A stretch of DNA of 33,963 bases from an uncultured beta proteobacterium. Its GTDB lineage: Bacteria; Pseudomonadota; Gammaproteobacteria; Burkholderiales; Rhodocyclaceae. Position 1 is the stretch's first letter, and every line of letters begins with the position of its first letter. Below are positions 1-9,205 of the stretch, one piece after another. Under the pieces are notes generated by a model. That model searched no databases, had not been told where the DNA came from, and saw only the letters and a program-made list of their open reading frames with translations. Location of the stretch: the NCBI GenBank assembly GCA_903910495.1, contig CAIVZW010000855.1, positions 1-33,963 on the forward strand, in the 5' to 3' direction. Both the position numbers and the translations under genes were made by a program.

Positions 1-111
1 ACAAAATATTATAATCGAGATATATGTTATATATAGCAGATTATAGTTTAATGGCAAGTGCCATATTTAAAGGCTCTCGGAATCCCATCCAACCAGACAG
101 GGCTAACTGAC

Positions 112-930
112 ATGAGAACTTTTCATATCAAAAACGGTATTATTTCCGTCCTTCTTGCACTTACTATTTCCGATGCCGCCTTTGCGGATTCGATGGTGCA
201 GCAAAGAGGTCGCTATTGGAGTTGGACAGCGCCGGGGAATTGGCGACATAGTGAATCCATCGCGGGTGTGACGCTCGTTTCCCCTGACGGGCGCTACACG
301 GCAGCGCTGCTCGGGCTGATGCGATCCTCGGGACAAAGCGCGCCAAAGGTTTTTCTCGTCCGTGCGCTCGGCATGGGTTATCAAAGCGTAAGAATCAGCC
401 AGGAGAGAAATCTGCCCAGGCAACAGATGGGTTATCAGATGTGGGACTGGATAGAAGCGGAGGTCACCGCCACTGAAAAGAATGGCGCGCCCCTGAGGGG
501 ATCATGGAAAAGCGGGGTGTCGAATTATTACAAGCTCAATGACGCCCTGGTCGTGGGTTATTGGGCGCCACCCGCCGAATTCGAAAAGTCTCGATCGTGG
601 CTGGCACCCATTGCCGCAAGTATCAAGATGATCAATTCTGCCGAAGCATTTGGCAACAATCAGCTCATCTCGCCGCGCAATAATCCGAACACCTCAGCGG
701 ATGGCATCATGCAAAGCTGGAAGGACAAGAACAAATTGCAAGACAAGTCCATGCTGAACTGGTCGAATACCATGCGCGGAAGCCAGTCTACATTCGACCC
801 GTCGACCGGAACAAGATACAGCACGCCAAATGACTCCTGGAATGGAGTACGGGGTGGTTACGTTAACCCACAAAAACCAGGCGAATTATTACGCTGCGGG
901 ACGCCTGAGAATCCACAGCCTTGCCGATGA
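112..930 (+). CDS. Secreted Trp-rich protein of unknown function
   Basis: I do not recognise this 272-residue protein. It begins with a clear signal peptide: basic start, hydrophobic stretch at about residues 9-20, and an Ala-Phe-Ala cleavage site before Asp26, so it is probably periplasmic or outer-surface. The mature part is rich in Trp and Tyr, and an early segment (about 50-65) has a Trp-Pro-Ser-Pro-Asp-Gly style seen in small beta-sheet secreted domains. The C-terminal third is Asn/Ser/Gly rich with a DPSTGTRYSTPND stretch, and two cysteines (262 and 271) could form a disulfide. An upstream in-frame GTG at 58 would put 18 extra residues before the signal peptide, so I chose the ATG at 112. 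The upstream sequence is very AT-rich and holds a TATAAT at 10-15, with any -35 off the window. Codon use looks more AT-rich than the ribosomal block. Confidence 0.75.
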   Translation: MRTFHIKNGIISVLLALTISDAAFADSMVQQRGRYWSWTAPGNWRHSESIAGVTLVSPDGRYTAALLGLMRSSGQSAPKVFLVRALGMGYQSVRISQERNLPRQQMGYQMWDWIEAEVTATEKNGAPLRGSWKSGVSNYYKLNDALVVGYWAPPAEFEKSRSWLAPIAASIKMINSAEAFGNNQLISPRNNPNTSADGIMQSWKDKNKLQDKSMLNWSNTMRGSQSTFDPSTGTRYSTPNDSWNGVRGGYVNPQKPGELLRCGTPENPQPCR

Positions 931-1060
931 GTAGGTATATTGGCAATTAATTTTTATTTCAGACGACTTAACTGATCGTTGCCATCGTAGTTGCATCAGC
1001 TTTCCGGACAAGTCGAATCCTGCGACACCGCTCTGTTGTCTTTAGTGCACCGGGCCTGTT

Positions 1061-2929
1061 ATGCGGCATACTCGACATACCCGATCGATTGATACGCCAT
1101 CCGACATGCGCCACTCCTCCCGCAGTTCTGCATTTCCCCGCCACACCCCAGGCCAGTCTGCACGCGACTCGCATGCCTGGGACACCTTGAGCAGTCTCGC
1201 ACCCTATCTTTGGCAGTTCAAATGGCGGGTGTTACTGGCCATTTCCTGTCTGATCGCCGCAAAACTGGCCAATGTCGCCGTTCCGCTGGTGTTCAAGGAA
1301 ATGATCGACATACTCACCAACGACCAGTTGCTTCTTGCCTTGCCGATACTTCTTCTGAGCCTGTACGGAGCACTCCGATTTTCAACCTCCCTATTCACTG
1401 AACTGCGCGAGATTCTTTTTGCCCGGGTGACGCAGCAGGCCGTACGCCGCATTGCACTGGAAGTTTTTTCCCACCTTCATGCCCTGTCGCTGCGTTTTCA
1501 TCTGGAGCGTCAAACCGGTGGCGTATCGCGCGACATCGAACGGGGCAGCCGATCAATCTCCAACCTGATCAGCTACACCCTGTACTCGATTCTGCCCACG
1601 CTGGTCGAAATTTCGCTTGTTCTGGGCATTCTGATCGTCAAATACGACAGCGGCTTTGTTCTGATCACCCTGTTTTCCCTGACGGCTTACGTCATATTTA
1701 CCATCAGGATCAGCAACTGGCGAATTGGTCTGCGACGGCTGGTCAATGACACCGACTCGGCGGCCAACACGCAGGCTATCGACAGCCTGCTCAATTACGA
1801 AACAGTCAAGTATTTTAACAATGAAGACTATGAGGCACGACGCTACGACAGGCATATGCAGCGCTGGGAGGAAGCGGCGACCAGGAGTCAGATCTCGCTT
1901 TCCTGGCTGAACCTTGGCCAGCAGATCATCATCGCCCTTGGCGTAACCGCCATGATGTGGCGTGCTGCGGCAGGGGTGGTTGATGGACGGATGACCATTG
2001 GCGACCTGGTCCTGGTCAACGCTTTCCTGATCCAGCTCTATATGCCCTTGAGCTTCCTTGGCGTGATTTACCGGGAAATCCGTCAGTCACTGGCTGACAT
2101 CGAGCGCATGTTTGATTTGCTCAGGGAACACCGGGAAATTGCCGACGCCCCGGATGCCGGCACTCTCCATACGCAATCGCTCAATGTGCGTTTTGAATCG
2201 GTCATGTTTTCCTACGAGGCGAAGCGCCAGATTCTTGTCGGCGTTGATTTCGAGATTCCCGCGGGTCATACCGTCGCTGTTGTGGGGGAGTCCGGTTCAG
2301 GGAAATCGACACTGGCGCGACTGCTCTACCGCTTTTACGACGTTGATGCGGGCCATATCCGCATCAACGGCATGGACCTGAGACAACTGACCCAGACCAG
2401 CCTGCGTGCGGCAATCGCCATTGTTCCGCAGGATACGGTGCTGTTCAACGACACGATCTACTACAACATCCAGTATGGCCGCCCGGACGCGACACACGAA
2501 GAAGTGCTGGCCGCGGCGCAATCCGCCCAACTCGCCGAATTCATCGAGCACTTGCCTGATGGCTATGAAACACGGGTTGGCGAACGCGGCCTCAAGCTCT
2601 CTGGCGGTGAAAAGCAGCGAGTCGCCATTGCCCGCGCCCTGCTCAAGAATCCGCCGTTGCTGATCTTTGATGAAGCCACCTCGGCGCTTGATTCAAAAAC
2701 CGAGAAGGCCATTCAGGCCAGTCTTGACAACGCGGCCCGCGGACGTACCACTCTGGTCATTGCCCACCGGCTGTCAACCATCATGAATGCCGACAAGATA
2801 CTGGTCATGGATGCCGGGCGCATTGTCGAGCGCGGCTCACACCCGGTACTGATGGAGATGAACGGCCGCTACGCACAGATGTGGGCGCTGCAGCAACAGG
2901 AAGAAAGTGAAGCTGGCGCCGTACTGTAG
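1061..2929 (+). CDS. Atm1/ABCB7-type ABC exporter, fused permease-ATPase
   Basis: This half-transporter (622 aa) has an N-terminal six-helix membrane domain (about 50-340) and a C-terminal ATPase. The ATPase shows Walker A GESGSGKST at 409-417, signature LSGGE at 513-517, Walker B ending Asp537-Glu538, and the switch His569. The membrane domain has HLERQTGG (147-154) followed by an RDIERG stretch, and NYETVKYFNNE from 245. These are hallmarks of the Atm1/HMT1 family, which exports glutathione-linked or sulfur-containing compounds and supports Fe-S cluster or heavy-metal homeostasis; it acts as a homodimer in the inner membrane. The substrate cannot be read from the sequence. The start is uncertain: neither ATG 1061 nor ATG 1106 has a good ribosome-binding site. 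It converges on rplQ and shares its terminator. Confidence 0.9.
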   Translation: MRHTRHTRSIDTPSDMRHSSRSSAFPRHTPGQSARDSHAWDTLSSLAPYLWQFKWRVLLAISCLIAAKLANVAVPLVFKEMIDILTNDQLLLALPILLLSLYGALRFSTSLFTELREILFARVTQQAVRRIALEVFSHLHALSLRFHLERQTGGVSRDIERGSRSISNLISYTLYSILPTLVEISLVLGILIVKYDSGFVLITLFSLTAYVIFTIRISNWRIGLRRLVNDTDSAANTQAIDSLLNYETVKYFNNEDYEARRYDRHMQRWEEAATRSQISLSWLNLGQQIIIALGVTAMMWRAAAGVVDGRMTIGDLVLVNAFLIQLYMPLSFLGVIYREIRQSLADIERMFDLLREHREIADAPDAGTLHTQSLNVRFESVMFSYEAKRQILVGVDFEIPAGHTVAVVGESGSGKSTLARLLYRFYDVDAGHIRINGMDLRQLTQTSLRAAIAIVPQDTVLFNDTIYYNIQYGRPDATHEEVLAAAQSAQLAEFIEHLPDGYETRVGERGLKLSGGEKQRVAIARALLKNPPLLIFDEATSALDSKTEKAIQASLDNAARGRTTLVIAHRLSTIMNADKILVMDAGRIVERGSHPVLMEMNGRYAQMWALQQQEESEAGAVL

Positions 2930-2935
2930 CCCAGC

Positions 2936-2962
2936 AAAAAGCCAGGCATTGCCTGGCTTTTT
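2936..2962. terminator. Bidirectional intrinsic terminator
   Basis: A perfect 7-bp stem (GCCAGGC at 2941-2947, GCCTGGC at 2951-2957) with a 3-nt loop is flanked by A5 on the left and T5 on the right. It therefore works as a rho-independent terminator in both directions, ending the ABC exporter transcript and the alpha operon, whose last gene rplQ converges on it. Confidence 0.9.
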
Positions 2963-2983
2963 CGTAGCGCAACTGCGGATCGA

Positions 2984-3379
2984 CTATGCGGCTTCTGCCT
3001 CGACAAGCGCTGCCGGTTGTTCCGGCTGATCGAGCAATTCCACAAAGGCCATCGGTGCATTGTCACCATCGCGGAAACCGCACTTGAGAATACGCAGATA
3101 ACCGCCATTGCGTACGGCATAGCGCGGCCCGATTTCGGCGAACAGTTTGACCACGATCTCGCGATCACGCAAACGGTCAAATGCCAGACGACGATTGGCC
3201 AGGCTGGGCTTCTTGCCCAGGGTGATGATCGGCTCAACAACACGACGCAGCTCCTTGGCTTTCGGCAGCGTTGTCCTGATCGTCTCGTGACGGAGCAGCG
3301 AGACAGTCATGTTACGCAGCATCGCCAGACGGTGCGAACTGGTGCGGTTAAGCTTACGGAGACCTAAACGGTGACGCAT
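2984..3379 (-). CDS. rplQ: 50S ribosomal protein L17
   Basis: L17 (131 aa) binds 23S rRNA near the exit-tunnel side of the large subunit. The N-terminus [17 protein letters not shown] is the invariant L17 start, and the family core ([18 protein letters not shown] and so on) follows. The C-terminus carries an Ala/Glu-rich tail usual for proteobacterial L17. It is the last gene of the alpha group, 31 bp after rpoA, and its transcript ends at the terminator at 2936-2962. Confidence 0.98.
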   Translation of the reverse strand: MRHRLGLRKLNRTSSHRLAMLRNMTVSLLRHETIRTTLPKAKELRRVVEPIITLGKKPSLANRRLAFDRLRDREIVVKLFAEIGPRYAVRNGGYLRILKCGFRDGDNAPMAFVELLDQPEQPAALVEAEAA

Positions 3380-3410
3380 ATCTATTCCTTCCTATTCTTG
3401 TCCGGGAAAC

Positions 3411-4385
3411 TTATTTGTCGAGCCCGGCCGGAGGCCAGTTCTCAAGTTTCATGCCCAGCGTCAGGCCGCGTGCGGCCAGTACTTCCTTGATTTCGTTGAG
3501 TGACTTGCGGCCAAGATTCGGGGTCTTGAGCAACTCGTTTTCAGTGCGCTGAATCAGATCACCGATGTAATAGATGTTTTCAGCTTTCAGACAGTTCGCC
3601 GAACGTACCGTCAGTTCAAGGTCATCCACCGGACGCAGCAACAGCGGATCAACCTGAATTGATTTCTGATGCTCAATCGGCAATGCCGTCCCCTCCAGAT
3701 CAGCGAATACCGAAAGCTGTTCCATCAGGATACGTGCTGCCGTACGAATGGCTTCTTCCGGCTCGATCACACCGTTGGTTTCGATCTCCATGATCAGCTT
3801 GTCAAGGTCGGTACGCTGTTCAACACGCGCACTCTCAACGAAGTAACTGACACGGCGCACGGGGCTGAACGATGCGTCAAGCACCAGTTTTCCGATGCTC
3901 TTGCTGCTGTCGCCAAGCTGGCGAAGATTGCCGGGAACGTAACCGCAATCCTTCTCAACTTTCAACTCCATGGCCAGTTTACCGCCAGCGGAGAGATGGG
4001 CGATCACATGATCCGGATTGATGATCTCGACATCGTGTGAAACAACAATGTCGCCGGCACGTACAACACCTTCACCTTCTTTGCTCAGTTGAAGGACGAC
4101 CTCATCACGGTTATGCAACTTGAAAACAACGCCCTTGAGATTGAGAAGAATATCAACGACATCTTCCTGCACCCCATCAATTGTCGAGTACTCATGAAGT
4201 ACGCCGTCTATGCTCACCTCGGTGGCAGCATAACCCGGCATCGACGAAAGAAGGATGCGCCGCAAGGCGTTGCCCAGAGTATGGCCAAAGCCACGCTCAA
4301 AGGGCTCCATAACCACCTTGGCGTGCACCGGTGACAAACTCTGTACTTCAATGATTCGTGGTTTCAATAGTCCACTGCTTTGCAT
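3411..4385 (-). CDS. rpoA: RNA polymerase alpha subunit
   Basis: The alpha subunit (324 aa) dimerises to nucleate RNA polymerase assembly. The N-terminal domain carries the conserved assembly stretch [18 protein letters not shown]. The C-terminal domain, joined by a linker, carries [17 protein letters not shown], the surface that binds UP-element DNA and activators. A TTG-initiated frame extends nine codons further (to 4412), but the ATG at 4385 has an AAAGGA site at the right distance and gives the usual [11 protein letters not shown]-terminus. The gene lies between rpsD and rplQ, as in the classical alpha operon, so polymerase and ribosome synthesis share a transcript. Confidence 0.98.
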   Translation of the reverse strand: MQSSGLLKPRIIEVQSLSPVHAKVVMEPFERGFGHTLGNALRRILLSSMPGYAATEVSIDGVLHEYSTIDGVQEDVVDILLNLKGVVFKLHNRDEVVLQLSKEGEGVVRAGDIVVSHDVEIINPDHVIAHLSAGGKLAMELKVEKDCGYVPGNLRQLGDSSKSIGKLVLDASFSPVRRVSYFVESARVEQRTDLDKLIMEIETNGVIEPEEAIRTAARILMEQLSVFADLEGTALPIEHQKSIQVDPLLLRPVDDLELTVRSANCLKAENIYYIGDLIQRTENELLKTPNLGRKSLNEIKEVLAARGLTLGMKLENWPPAGLDK

Positions 4386-4424
4386 GTCTTGTCCTTTGCC
4401 TGATTCAGTCAAGCGGAGCCGCGA

Positions 4425-5054
4425 TTACTTCGAATAAAGCTCAATCACGAGGCTCTCGTTGATCGTCGACGACAGTTCGCTGCGCTCCGGACGAGCCTTG
4501 TAGGTACCCTTGGCTTCCTTGGCATCCACCTCAACCCACTCCGGGAAGCCACGCGAGTCAGCCGCAGCAAGCGCCGCCTTGACGCGCAACTGGCTTTTTG
4601 CCTTTTCTGCAACCTCGACAACATCACCCGGGCGAACCTGGAAAGACGGAATATTCACTCGACGGCCATTAACCAGGACACCATTGTGCCTGACGACCTG
4701 ACGCGATTCTGAACGCGAGGCGGCGAAACCCATACGGTAAACGACAGTGTCGAGGCGTGATTCCAGCAACTGCAGGAGATTTTCACCGGTGACACCCTTG
4801 CGCCGATCTGCCTCTTTGTAGACTTTACGGAACTGGCCTTCGAGAACGCCGTAGATACGACGAATCTTCTGCTTTTCACGCAGGTGAACACCGTAGTCGG
4901 ACAGACGTTGCCCGGATTTCTGCCCGTGCTGACCCGGGGCATACGAGCGACGCTCGATGGCACACTTGTCGGTAAAGCACTTTTCACCCTTGAGGAACAG
5001 CTTTTCGCCTTCGCGACGGCACTGGCGGCACTTCGGATCGAGATTACGAGCCAC
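4425..5054 (-). CDS. rpsD: 30S ribosomal protein S4, zinc-type
   Basis: S4 (209 aa) is a primary 16S rRNA binder that nucleates the 30S body and, in E. coli, represses the alpha operon translationally. This copy has four cysteines (C9, C12, C26, C31) forming a C-X2-C-X13-C-X4-C knuckle like the zinc-binding S4 of Thermus; E. coli S4 lacks it. The S4 RNA-binding domain sits at about 100-160 ([20 protein letters not shown]). It starts with GTG at 5054, supported by AAGGAG eight bases upstream and by the normal MARNL start. It follows rpsK by 12 bp. Confidence 0.98.
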   Translation of the reverse strand: MARNLDPKCRQCRREGEKLFLKGEKCFTDKCAIERRSYAPGQHGQKSGQRLSDYGVHLREKQKIRRIYGVLEGQFRKVYKEADRRKGVTGENLLQLLESRLDTVVYRMGFAASRSESRQVVRHNGVLVNGRRVNIPSFQVRPGDVVEVAEKAKSQLRVKAALAAADSRGFPEWVEVDAKEAKGTYKARPERSELSSTINESLVIELYSK

Positions 5055-5066
5055 TTGTCTTTCTCC

Positions 5067-5456
5067 TTAAATCCGACGCTTCTTAGGCGGACGGCAGCCG
5101 TTATGCGGAATCGGGGTCACGTCGGTGATCGCCGTGATTTTCATCCCGAGTGCGTTCAACGCACGAACCGAGGACTCGCGACCGGGGCCGGGGCCCTTGA
5201 TGCGGACTTCAAGGTTCTTCACGCCACACTCAACAGCCGCCTTGCCGGCAGCCTCGGCCGCAACCTGCGCAGCAAACGGGGTGCTCTTGCGTGAGCCCTT
5301 GAAACCGGCTCCCCCCGAAGTTGCCCACGACAAGGCATTACCCTGACGGTCGGTGATTGTAATGATGGTGTTATTGAACGATGCGTGGATGTGGGCAATG
5401 CCCTCAGCCACGTTCTTCTTAACTTTTTTGCGAACTTTCGTTGCAGTCTTGGCCAT
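5067..5456 (-). CDS. rpsK: 30S ribosomal protein S11
   Basis: S11 (129 aa) sits on the 30S platform and helps shape the E-site and mRNA exit region. Family features are clear: the basic N-terminus [30 protein letters not shown], and the C-terminal [15 protein letters not shown]. The length is normal. It lies 12 bp after rpsM and 12 bp before rpsD, in the standard alpha order. Confidence 0.98.
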   Translation of the reverse strand: MAKTATKVRKKVKKNVAEGIAHIHASFNNTIITITDRQGNALSWATSGGAGFKGSRKSTPFAAQVAAEAAGKAAVECGVKNLEVRIKGPGPGRESSVRALNALGMKITAITDVTPIPHNGCRPPKKRRI

Positions 5457-5468
5457 GATCAGGTCCTA

Positions 5469-5831
5469 TTATTTCTTGCCGGCGATAGCTTTGCGCGGAC
5501 CCTTGCGAGTACGGGCATTGGTCCGCGTACGCTGACCACGGCAAGGCAAGCCCTTGCGATGACGAAGACCGCGATAGCAGCCAAGGTCCATCAGACGCTT
5601 GATGCTCATCGTAACTTCACGACGCAGATCGCCCTCAACGGTGAATTTGCCGACTTGATCGCGCAAGCGATCCATTTCGGCTTCCGTCAGGTCTTTCATT
5701 TTCGTCGAACGTGAGACCGCAACAGCATCACAAATCTTCTGTGCGCGGCTGCGTCCTATGCCGTAAATCGCGGTTAACGCGATTTCAGCATGCTGGTGGT
5801 TGGGTATATTTACCCCTGCGATGCGGGCCAT
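5469..5831 (-). CDS. rpsM: 30S ribosomal protein S13
   Basis: S13 (120 aa) lies in the head of the small subunit and contacts the P-site tRNA and the L5 bridge. The N-terminus [11 protein letters not shown] and the helix-two-turn-helix segment [11 protein letters not shown] are diagnostic, and the C-terminal basic tail is [10 protein letters not shown]. It is the first gene of the alpha group. A good promoter lies 30-58 bp upstream, and GGGGTGA provides the ribosome-binding site. Confidence 0.98.
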   Translation of the reverse strand: MARIAGVNIPNHQHAEIALTAIYGIGRSRAQKICDAVAVSRSTKMKDLTEAEMDRLRDQVGKFTVEGDLRREVTMSIKRLMDLGCYRGLRHRKGLPCRGQRTRTNARTRKGPRKAIAGKK

Positions 5832-5860
5832 CGATTCACCCCAAATATGCGAAACTTATG

Positions 5861-5889
5861 ATTATATCTTCAACCGACTGACGACTCAA
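5861..5889 (-). promoter_or_regulatory. Sigma70-type promoter for the alpha group
   Basis: On the minus strand TTGAGT (5884-5889) is separated by exactly 17 bp from a consensus TATAAT (5861-5866). Transcription would start near 5854, giving a leader of only about 25 bases before rpsM. The -35 box overlaps one arm of a small hairpin (GACTC 5883-5887, GAGTC 5896-5900). Confidence 0.7.
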
Positions 5890-5907
5890 TCAACCGAGTC
5901 CCAGCGA

Positions 5908-6021
5908 TCAACCTTGACGCTGCTTGTGCCGCGGATCCGTACAGATCACACGCACAATGCCATGGCGCCGAACAATTTTGCAGTTGCGGCAGATGCGCTT
6001 AACAGATGCCAGCACTTTCAT
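5908..6021 (-). CDS. rpmJ: 50S ribosomal protein L36, zinc-ribbon form
   Basis: L36 is the smallest ribosomal protein here (37 aa). Reading the minus strand from ATG at 6021 gives [20 protein letters not shown], then an [14 protein letters not shown] end. The zinc ligands C11, C14, C27 and H32 are all present, so this is the zinc-binding (C+) form. It stabilises 23S rRNA near the L7/L12 stalk base. GGAGTTAAAC precedes the start. It closes the spc group after infA; the 73-bp spacer before it contains TGATGTAAT, a weak extended -10 resemblance, with no good -35. Confidence 0.97.
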   Translation of the reverse strand: MKVLASVKRICRNCKIVRRHGIVRVICTDPRHKQRQG

Positions 6022-6094
6022 GTTTAACTCCTATTTTCCCGGCATCCGGCGCAGCCAGCCTTTTGCCTGATTACATCACCTGCGTAGAAACTCT

Positions 6095-6313
6095 TTACTT
6101 GGCGCGAAAAACAATGCGTGCGCGACTCAGATCATAAGGCGTTAGTTGTACCGTCACCTTGTCACCAGGCAGTATGCGAATGTAGTGCATGCGCATTTTC
6201 CCGGAAATAAACCCAAGCACTACGTGACCGTTTTCAAGCTTGACCCTGAATGTCGCATTGGGCAGGTTCTCAACAACCTCACCCTGCATTTCAATCAAGT
6301 CTTCCTTTGCCAT
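6095..6313 (-). CDS. infA: Translation initiation factor IF-1
   Basis: IF-1 (72 aa) is a single OB-fold protein that occupies the 30S A site during initiation and assists IF-2 and IF-3. The sequence [20 protein letters not shown], with [20 protein letters not shown] further on, is a full-length match to the family. It starts one base after secY ends, so it is translationally coupled to it. This secY-infA-rpmJ order is common in betaproteobacteria; E. coli has infA elsewhere. Confidence 0.98.
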   Translation of the reverse strand: MAKEDLIEMQGEVVENLPNATFRVKLENGHVVLGFISGKMRMHYIRILPGDKVTVQLTPYDLSRARIVFRAK

Positions 6314-6314
6314 C

Positions 6315-7640
6315 CTATTTGGCCGTAAATCCGGAACCCTTGAAATTTGCTTTCTTCAAGAGCCCTTCGTACTGGTGTGACATGGCATAGGCCTGCACCT
6401 GGGTCATGAAATCCATGGTCACCACGACAATAATCAGTAACGAGGTCCCGCCAAAGTAGAACGGAACATTCCACTTAAGAATCAGGAACTCGGGCAACAG
6501 GCACACAATCGTTATGTACGCCGCACCGACCAGGGTCAGCCGCATCAGAATCTTGTCAATGTACCGAGCCGTCTGTTCACCCGGACGGATGCCCGGAACA
6601 AACGCTCCGCTCTTCTTGAGGTTGTCCGCCGTTTCCTTTGAATTGAAAACCAGCGCCGTATAGAAGAAGCAGAAGAAAATGATTGCCGCCGCGTACAACA
6701 TCACATAAATCGGCTGACCGGGTGAAAGCGCTCCGGCAATATCCTTCAGCCAGCGCATCGAATCACTCGCACCAAACCAGCCGGCGATCGTCGCCGGAAA
6801 CAGGATGATCGAGGAAGCAAAAATTGGCGGGATCACACCGGACATATTCAGTTTGAGTGGCAGATGCGAACTCTGACCACCGTAGATTTTGTTACCAACC
6901 TGCCGCTTGGCATAATTGACCAGTATCTTGCGCTGCCCACGTTCAACGAAAACCACAAAGGCAGTAACCAGTGCAGCCAGCAAAGTAATGAAGATCGCCG
7001 TTAGCGGATGCATCGCTCCAGTGCGAACCAATTCGAGCAAACCACCAATAGCATTTGGAAGGCCTGCTGCGATACCAGCAAAAATAATGATCGAGATACC
7101 GTTACCAAGTCCACGTTCAGTAATCTGCTCACCCAGCCACATCAAAAACATGGTTCCGGTCAATAAGGTTGTAACGGTAACGAAGCGGAACATCATCCCT
7201 GGATCAGGAACCAAACCAGGCTGTGACTCCACCGCAATGGCAATACCGATGCCTTGAAACAGCGCGAGAAAAACCGTGCCGTAGCGGGTGTATTGCGTAA
7301 TCTTTCGCCGACCAGCCTCGCCCTCTTTCTTGAGCGCTTCCAGTTGTGGGCTGGCATGTGTCATCAACTGCATGATGATCGAGGATGAGATGTACGGCAT
7401 GATACCGAGCGCGAATATCGTGAAGCGTGACAGCGCACCACCAGAGAACATATTAAACATTCCCAGGATGCCGCCTTGCTGTTTACTGAATAGATCACTC
7501 AGAACCTGAGGATCAATTCCCGGCACTGGCGTATGCGCTCCGATGCGGTAGACAATCAAAGCGCCAAGCAAAAACAGAAGCCGGCGTTTGAGATCGCCAT
7601 ACTTTCCGCCCTTGCTGACCTGAGTTTGATTAGTTGCCAA
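6315..7640 (-). CDS. secY: Preprotein translocase channel subunit SecY
   Basis: SecY (441 aa) forms the ten-helix protein-conducting channel of the inner membrane, together with SecE (encoded at 33401-33754) and SecG. The N-terminus [23 protein letters not shown] and the plug-region helix after VPGID are typical, and [20 protein letters not shown] matches the cytosolic loop that contacts SecA and the ribosome. The reading frame starts with TTG at 7640. No in-frame ATG lies nearby, GGTGA sits six bases upstream, and MATNQTQ is a plausible N-terminus. It follows rplO by 23 bp. Confidence 0.97.
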   Translation of the reverse strand: MATNQTQVSKGGKYGDLKRRLLFLLGALIVYRIGAHTPVPGIDPQVLSDLFSKQQGGILGMFNMFSGGALSRFTIFALGIMPYISSSIIMQLMTHASPQLEALKKEGEAGRRKITQYTRYGTVFLALFQGIGIAIAVESQPGLVPDPGMMFRFVTVTTLLTGTMFLMWLGEQITERGLGNGISIIIFAGIAAGLPNAIGGLLELVRTGAMHPLTAIFITLLAALVTAFVVFVERGQRKILVNYAKRQVGNKIYGGQSSHLPLKLNMSGVIPPIFASSIILFPATIAGWFGASDSMRWLKDIAGALSPGQPIYVMLYAAAIIFFCFFYTALVFNSKETADNLKKSGAFVPGIRPGEQTARYIDKILMRLTLVGAAYITIVCLLPEFLILKWNVPFYFGGTSLLIIVVVTMDFMTQVQAYAMSHQYEGLLKKANFKGSGFTAK

Positions 7641-7663
7641 CGAACGTCACCGTATTCGAATTA

Positions 7664-8098
7664 TTATTCTGCAACACTGCCACCGGCAGCTTCAATGGCC
7701 GCTTTTGCACCTTTGGTGGCGCCAATGCCCTTGAGCGTTACCTTGCGTGTAATCGTGCCGGAGAGAACAACCTTTGCCGACAAGGCGTGCTGCGATACGA
7801 GGTTAGCCTGCATCAGTATGAGAAGATCAATTTCTTCCATGGGCAGATCGTTGATTTCAGACAAGCGAACTTCAACGTTGCGTGCATTGGTTAGCGAAAC
7901 AAAACCACGCTTCGGCAAACGACGCTGCAACGGCATTTGACCGCCTTCAAAGCCAACCTTGTGAAAACCGCCAGCACGTGACTTCTGCCCCTTGTGGCCG
8001 CGGCCACAAGTCTTGCCCAAACCGGACCCGATACCACGGCCGACACGGCGTTTGTAATGGGTAGAGCCCTCGGCTGGCTGTATCGTATTGAGTTTCAT
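7664..8098 (-). CDS. rplO: 50S ribosomal protein L15
   Basis: L15 (144 aa) is a late assembly protein of the large subunit with an extended basic N-terminal arm. [20 protein letters not shown] and the Gly/Lys-rich [13 protein letters not shown] stretch are diagnostic. I chose ATG 8098 over the frame opening at 8110, because MKLN is the normal L15 start and the ATG lies one base after the rpmD stop codon (TGAGATG), indicating coupled translation. Confidence 0.98.
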   Translation of the reverse strand: MKLNTIQPAEGSTHYKRRVGRGIGSGLGKTCGRGHKGQKSRAGGFHKVGFEGGQMPLQRRLPKRGFVSLTNARNVEVRLSEINDLPMEEIDLLILMQANLVSQHALSAKVVLSGTITRKVTLKGIGATKGAKAAIEAAGGSVAE

Positions 8099-8099
8099 C

Positions 8100-8282
8100 T
8101 CAGCCCTCACACTTCAGCAGGTAGGAAACCTTGTTGATCATGCCGCGAACGGCGGGGGTATCCTCCAGGACCGAGGAACTGTTCAGACGCCGCAACCCCA
8201 GACCACGCACCGTCGCACGGTGCGACTCCTTGGTGCCGATTATGCTTTTGACGAGCGTAACTTTAATTTTTTTATCCGCCAT
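8100..8282 (-). CDS. rpmD: 50S ribosomal protein L30
   Basis: L30 (60 aa) is a small ferredoxin-like-fold protein on the solvent side of the large subunit. The family core is [20 protein letters not shown], then GLGLRRLN, and the end is [13 protein letters not shown]. The length is normal. It starts three bases after rpsE and ends one base before rplO. Confidence 0.97.
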   Translation of the reverse strand: MADKKIKVTLVKSIIGTKESHRATVRGLGLRRLNSSSVLEDTPAVRGMINKVSYLLKCEG

Positions 8283-8285
8283 GAC

Positions 8286-8810
8286 TTACCCCAGAATCTC
8301 TTCAACCGACTTGCCACGCTTGGCCGCAATTATTGACGGTGTGGTCACCTGCAGCAGACCATTAATGGTCGCACGCACGATGTTGTACGGGTTGTTGGAG
8401 CCATGCGACTTGCACACGATATTCGTCACACCCATGACATCGAACACGGCACGCATGGCACCGCCGGCAATGATGCCCGTACCTTCAGGCGCCGGCTGAA
8501 TCATTACCGTCGAAGCGCCATGGCGTCCCGTTACCGTGTGATGCACGGTACCGTTCTTGAGATTGATCTTGGTCAACCTGCGCCGTGCTTCTTCCATTGC
8601 CTTTTGTACGGCCACTGGAACTTCACGCGACTTGCCCTTGCCCATGCCAATACGGCCATCACCATCACCAACAACGGTGAGTGCTGCGAAACCAAGAATA
8701 CGACCACCCTTCACAACCTTCGTGACGCGGTTGATCGAGATCATCTTTTCGCGCATGCCATCATCGGGCTTTTCAGCTTGCTGAGGTTTTCTGCCTTGCG
8801 GTTTTGCCAT
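8286..8810 (-). CDS. rpsE: 30S ribosomal protein S5
   Basis: S5 (174 aa) lines the mRNA entry pore and the decoding-centre face; mutations in the family give spectinomycin resistance or ambiguity phenotypes. It has the N-terminal double-stranded-RNA-binding domain ([33 protein letters not shown]) and the C-terminal domain ([30 protein letters not shown]). The spectinomycin-loop sequence looks wild type. A short extra Gln/Lys-rich N-terminus (about 15 residues) precedes the core. It lies between rplR and rpmD. Confidence 0.98.
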   Translation of the reverse strand: MAKPQGRKPQQAEKPDDGMREKMISINRVTKVVKGGRILGFAALTVVGDGDGRIGMGKGKSREVPVAVQKAMEEARRRLTKINLKNGTVHHTVTGRHGASTVMIQPAPEGTGIIAGGAMRAVFDVMGVTNIVCKSHGSNNPYNIVRATINGLLQVTTPSIIAAKRGKSVEEILG

Positions 8811-8838
8811 TACTTACTCCGATCCTTTTCCGGGCCGA

Positions 8839-9195
8839 TCAGAACTTGAGGCCGGCTTCACGCGCGGCTTCAGCCAGCGCTTTGACGCGCCCGTGATACT
8901 GGAAGCCGCCACGATCAAACGCGACTTGCTCGATTCCGGCTTTTTTGGCACGCTCGGCAATCAACTTGCCGATCACCGCCGCAGCGCCGATGTTCCCGCC
9001 GTTACTCAGATCCTTGCGCACATCCGGCTCCAGAGAGGAAGCCGCTACCAGAACTTTCGAACCGCAGGAAGAAAACACCTGGGCATAAATGTGGCTGTTA
9101 GTGCGATGTACCGACAAGCGTACTGACTTCAGTTCGGCAATCTTGAGCCGGGTTTTACGGGCTCTGCGCAACCGCGCCTGGTTTTTGTCAATCAT
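8839..9195 (-). CDS. rplR: 50S ribosomal protein L18
   Basis: L18 (118 aa) binds 5S rRNA and, with L5 and L25, docks it in the central protuberance. The basic N-terminus [16 protein letters not shown], the [14 protein letters not shown] core and the C-terminal [20 protein letters not shown] block are all typical. It follows rplF by 10 bp. Confidence 0.98.
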   Translation of the reverse strand: MIDKNQARLRRARKTRLKIAELKSVRLSVHRTNSHIYAQVFSSCGSKVLVAASSLEPDVRKDLSNGGNIGAAAVIGKLIAERAKKAGIEQVAFDRGGFQYHGRVKALAEAAREAGLKF

Positions 9196-9205
9196 TTAGG
9201 CACCC

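Noticed and set aside
968..1174. 68-codon minus-strand frame upstream of the ABC exporter
   Set aside because: Antisense to the exporter N-terminus; no ribosome-binding site or recognisable product.
7664..8110. Longer N-terminus for L15, and likewise for RpoA, S14, S12, L1, NusG, S10, L22 and L29
   Set aside because: The extensions lack ribosome-binding sites, run into upstream genes, or depart from the invariant family start; shorter starts were chosen.
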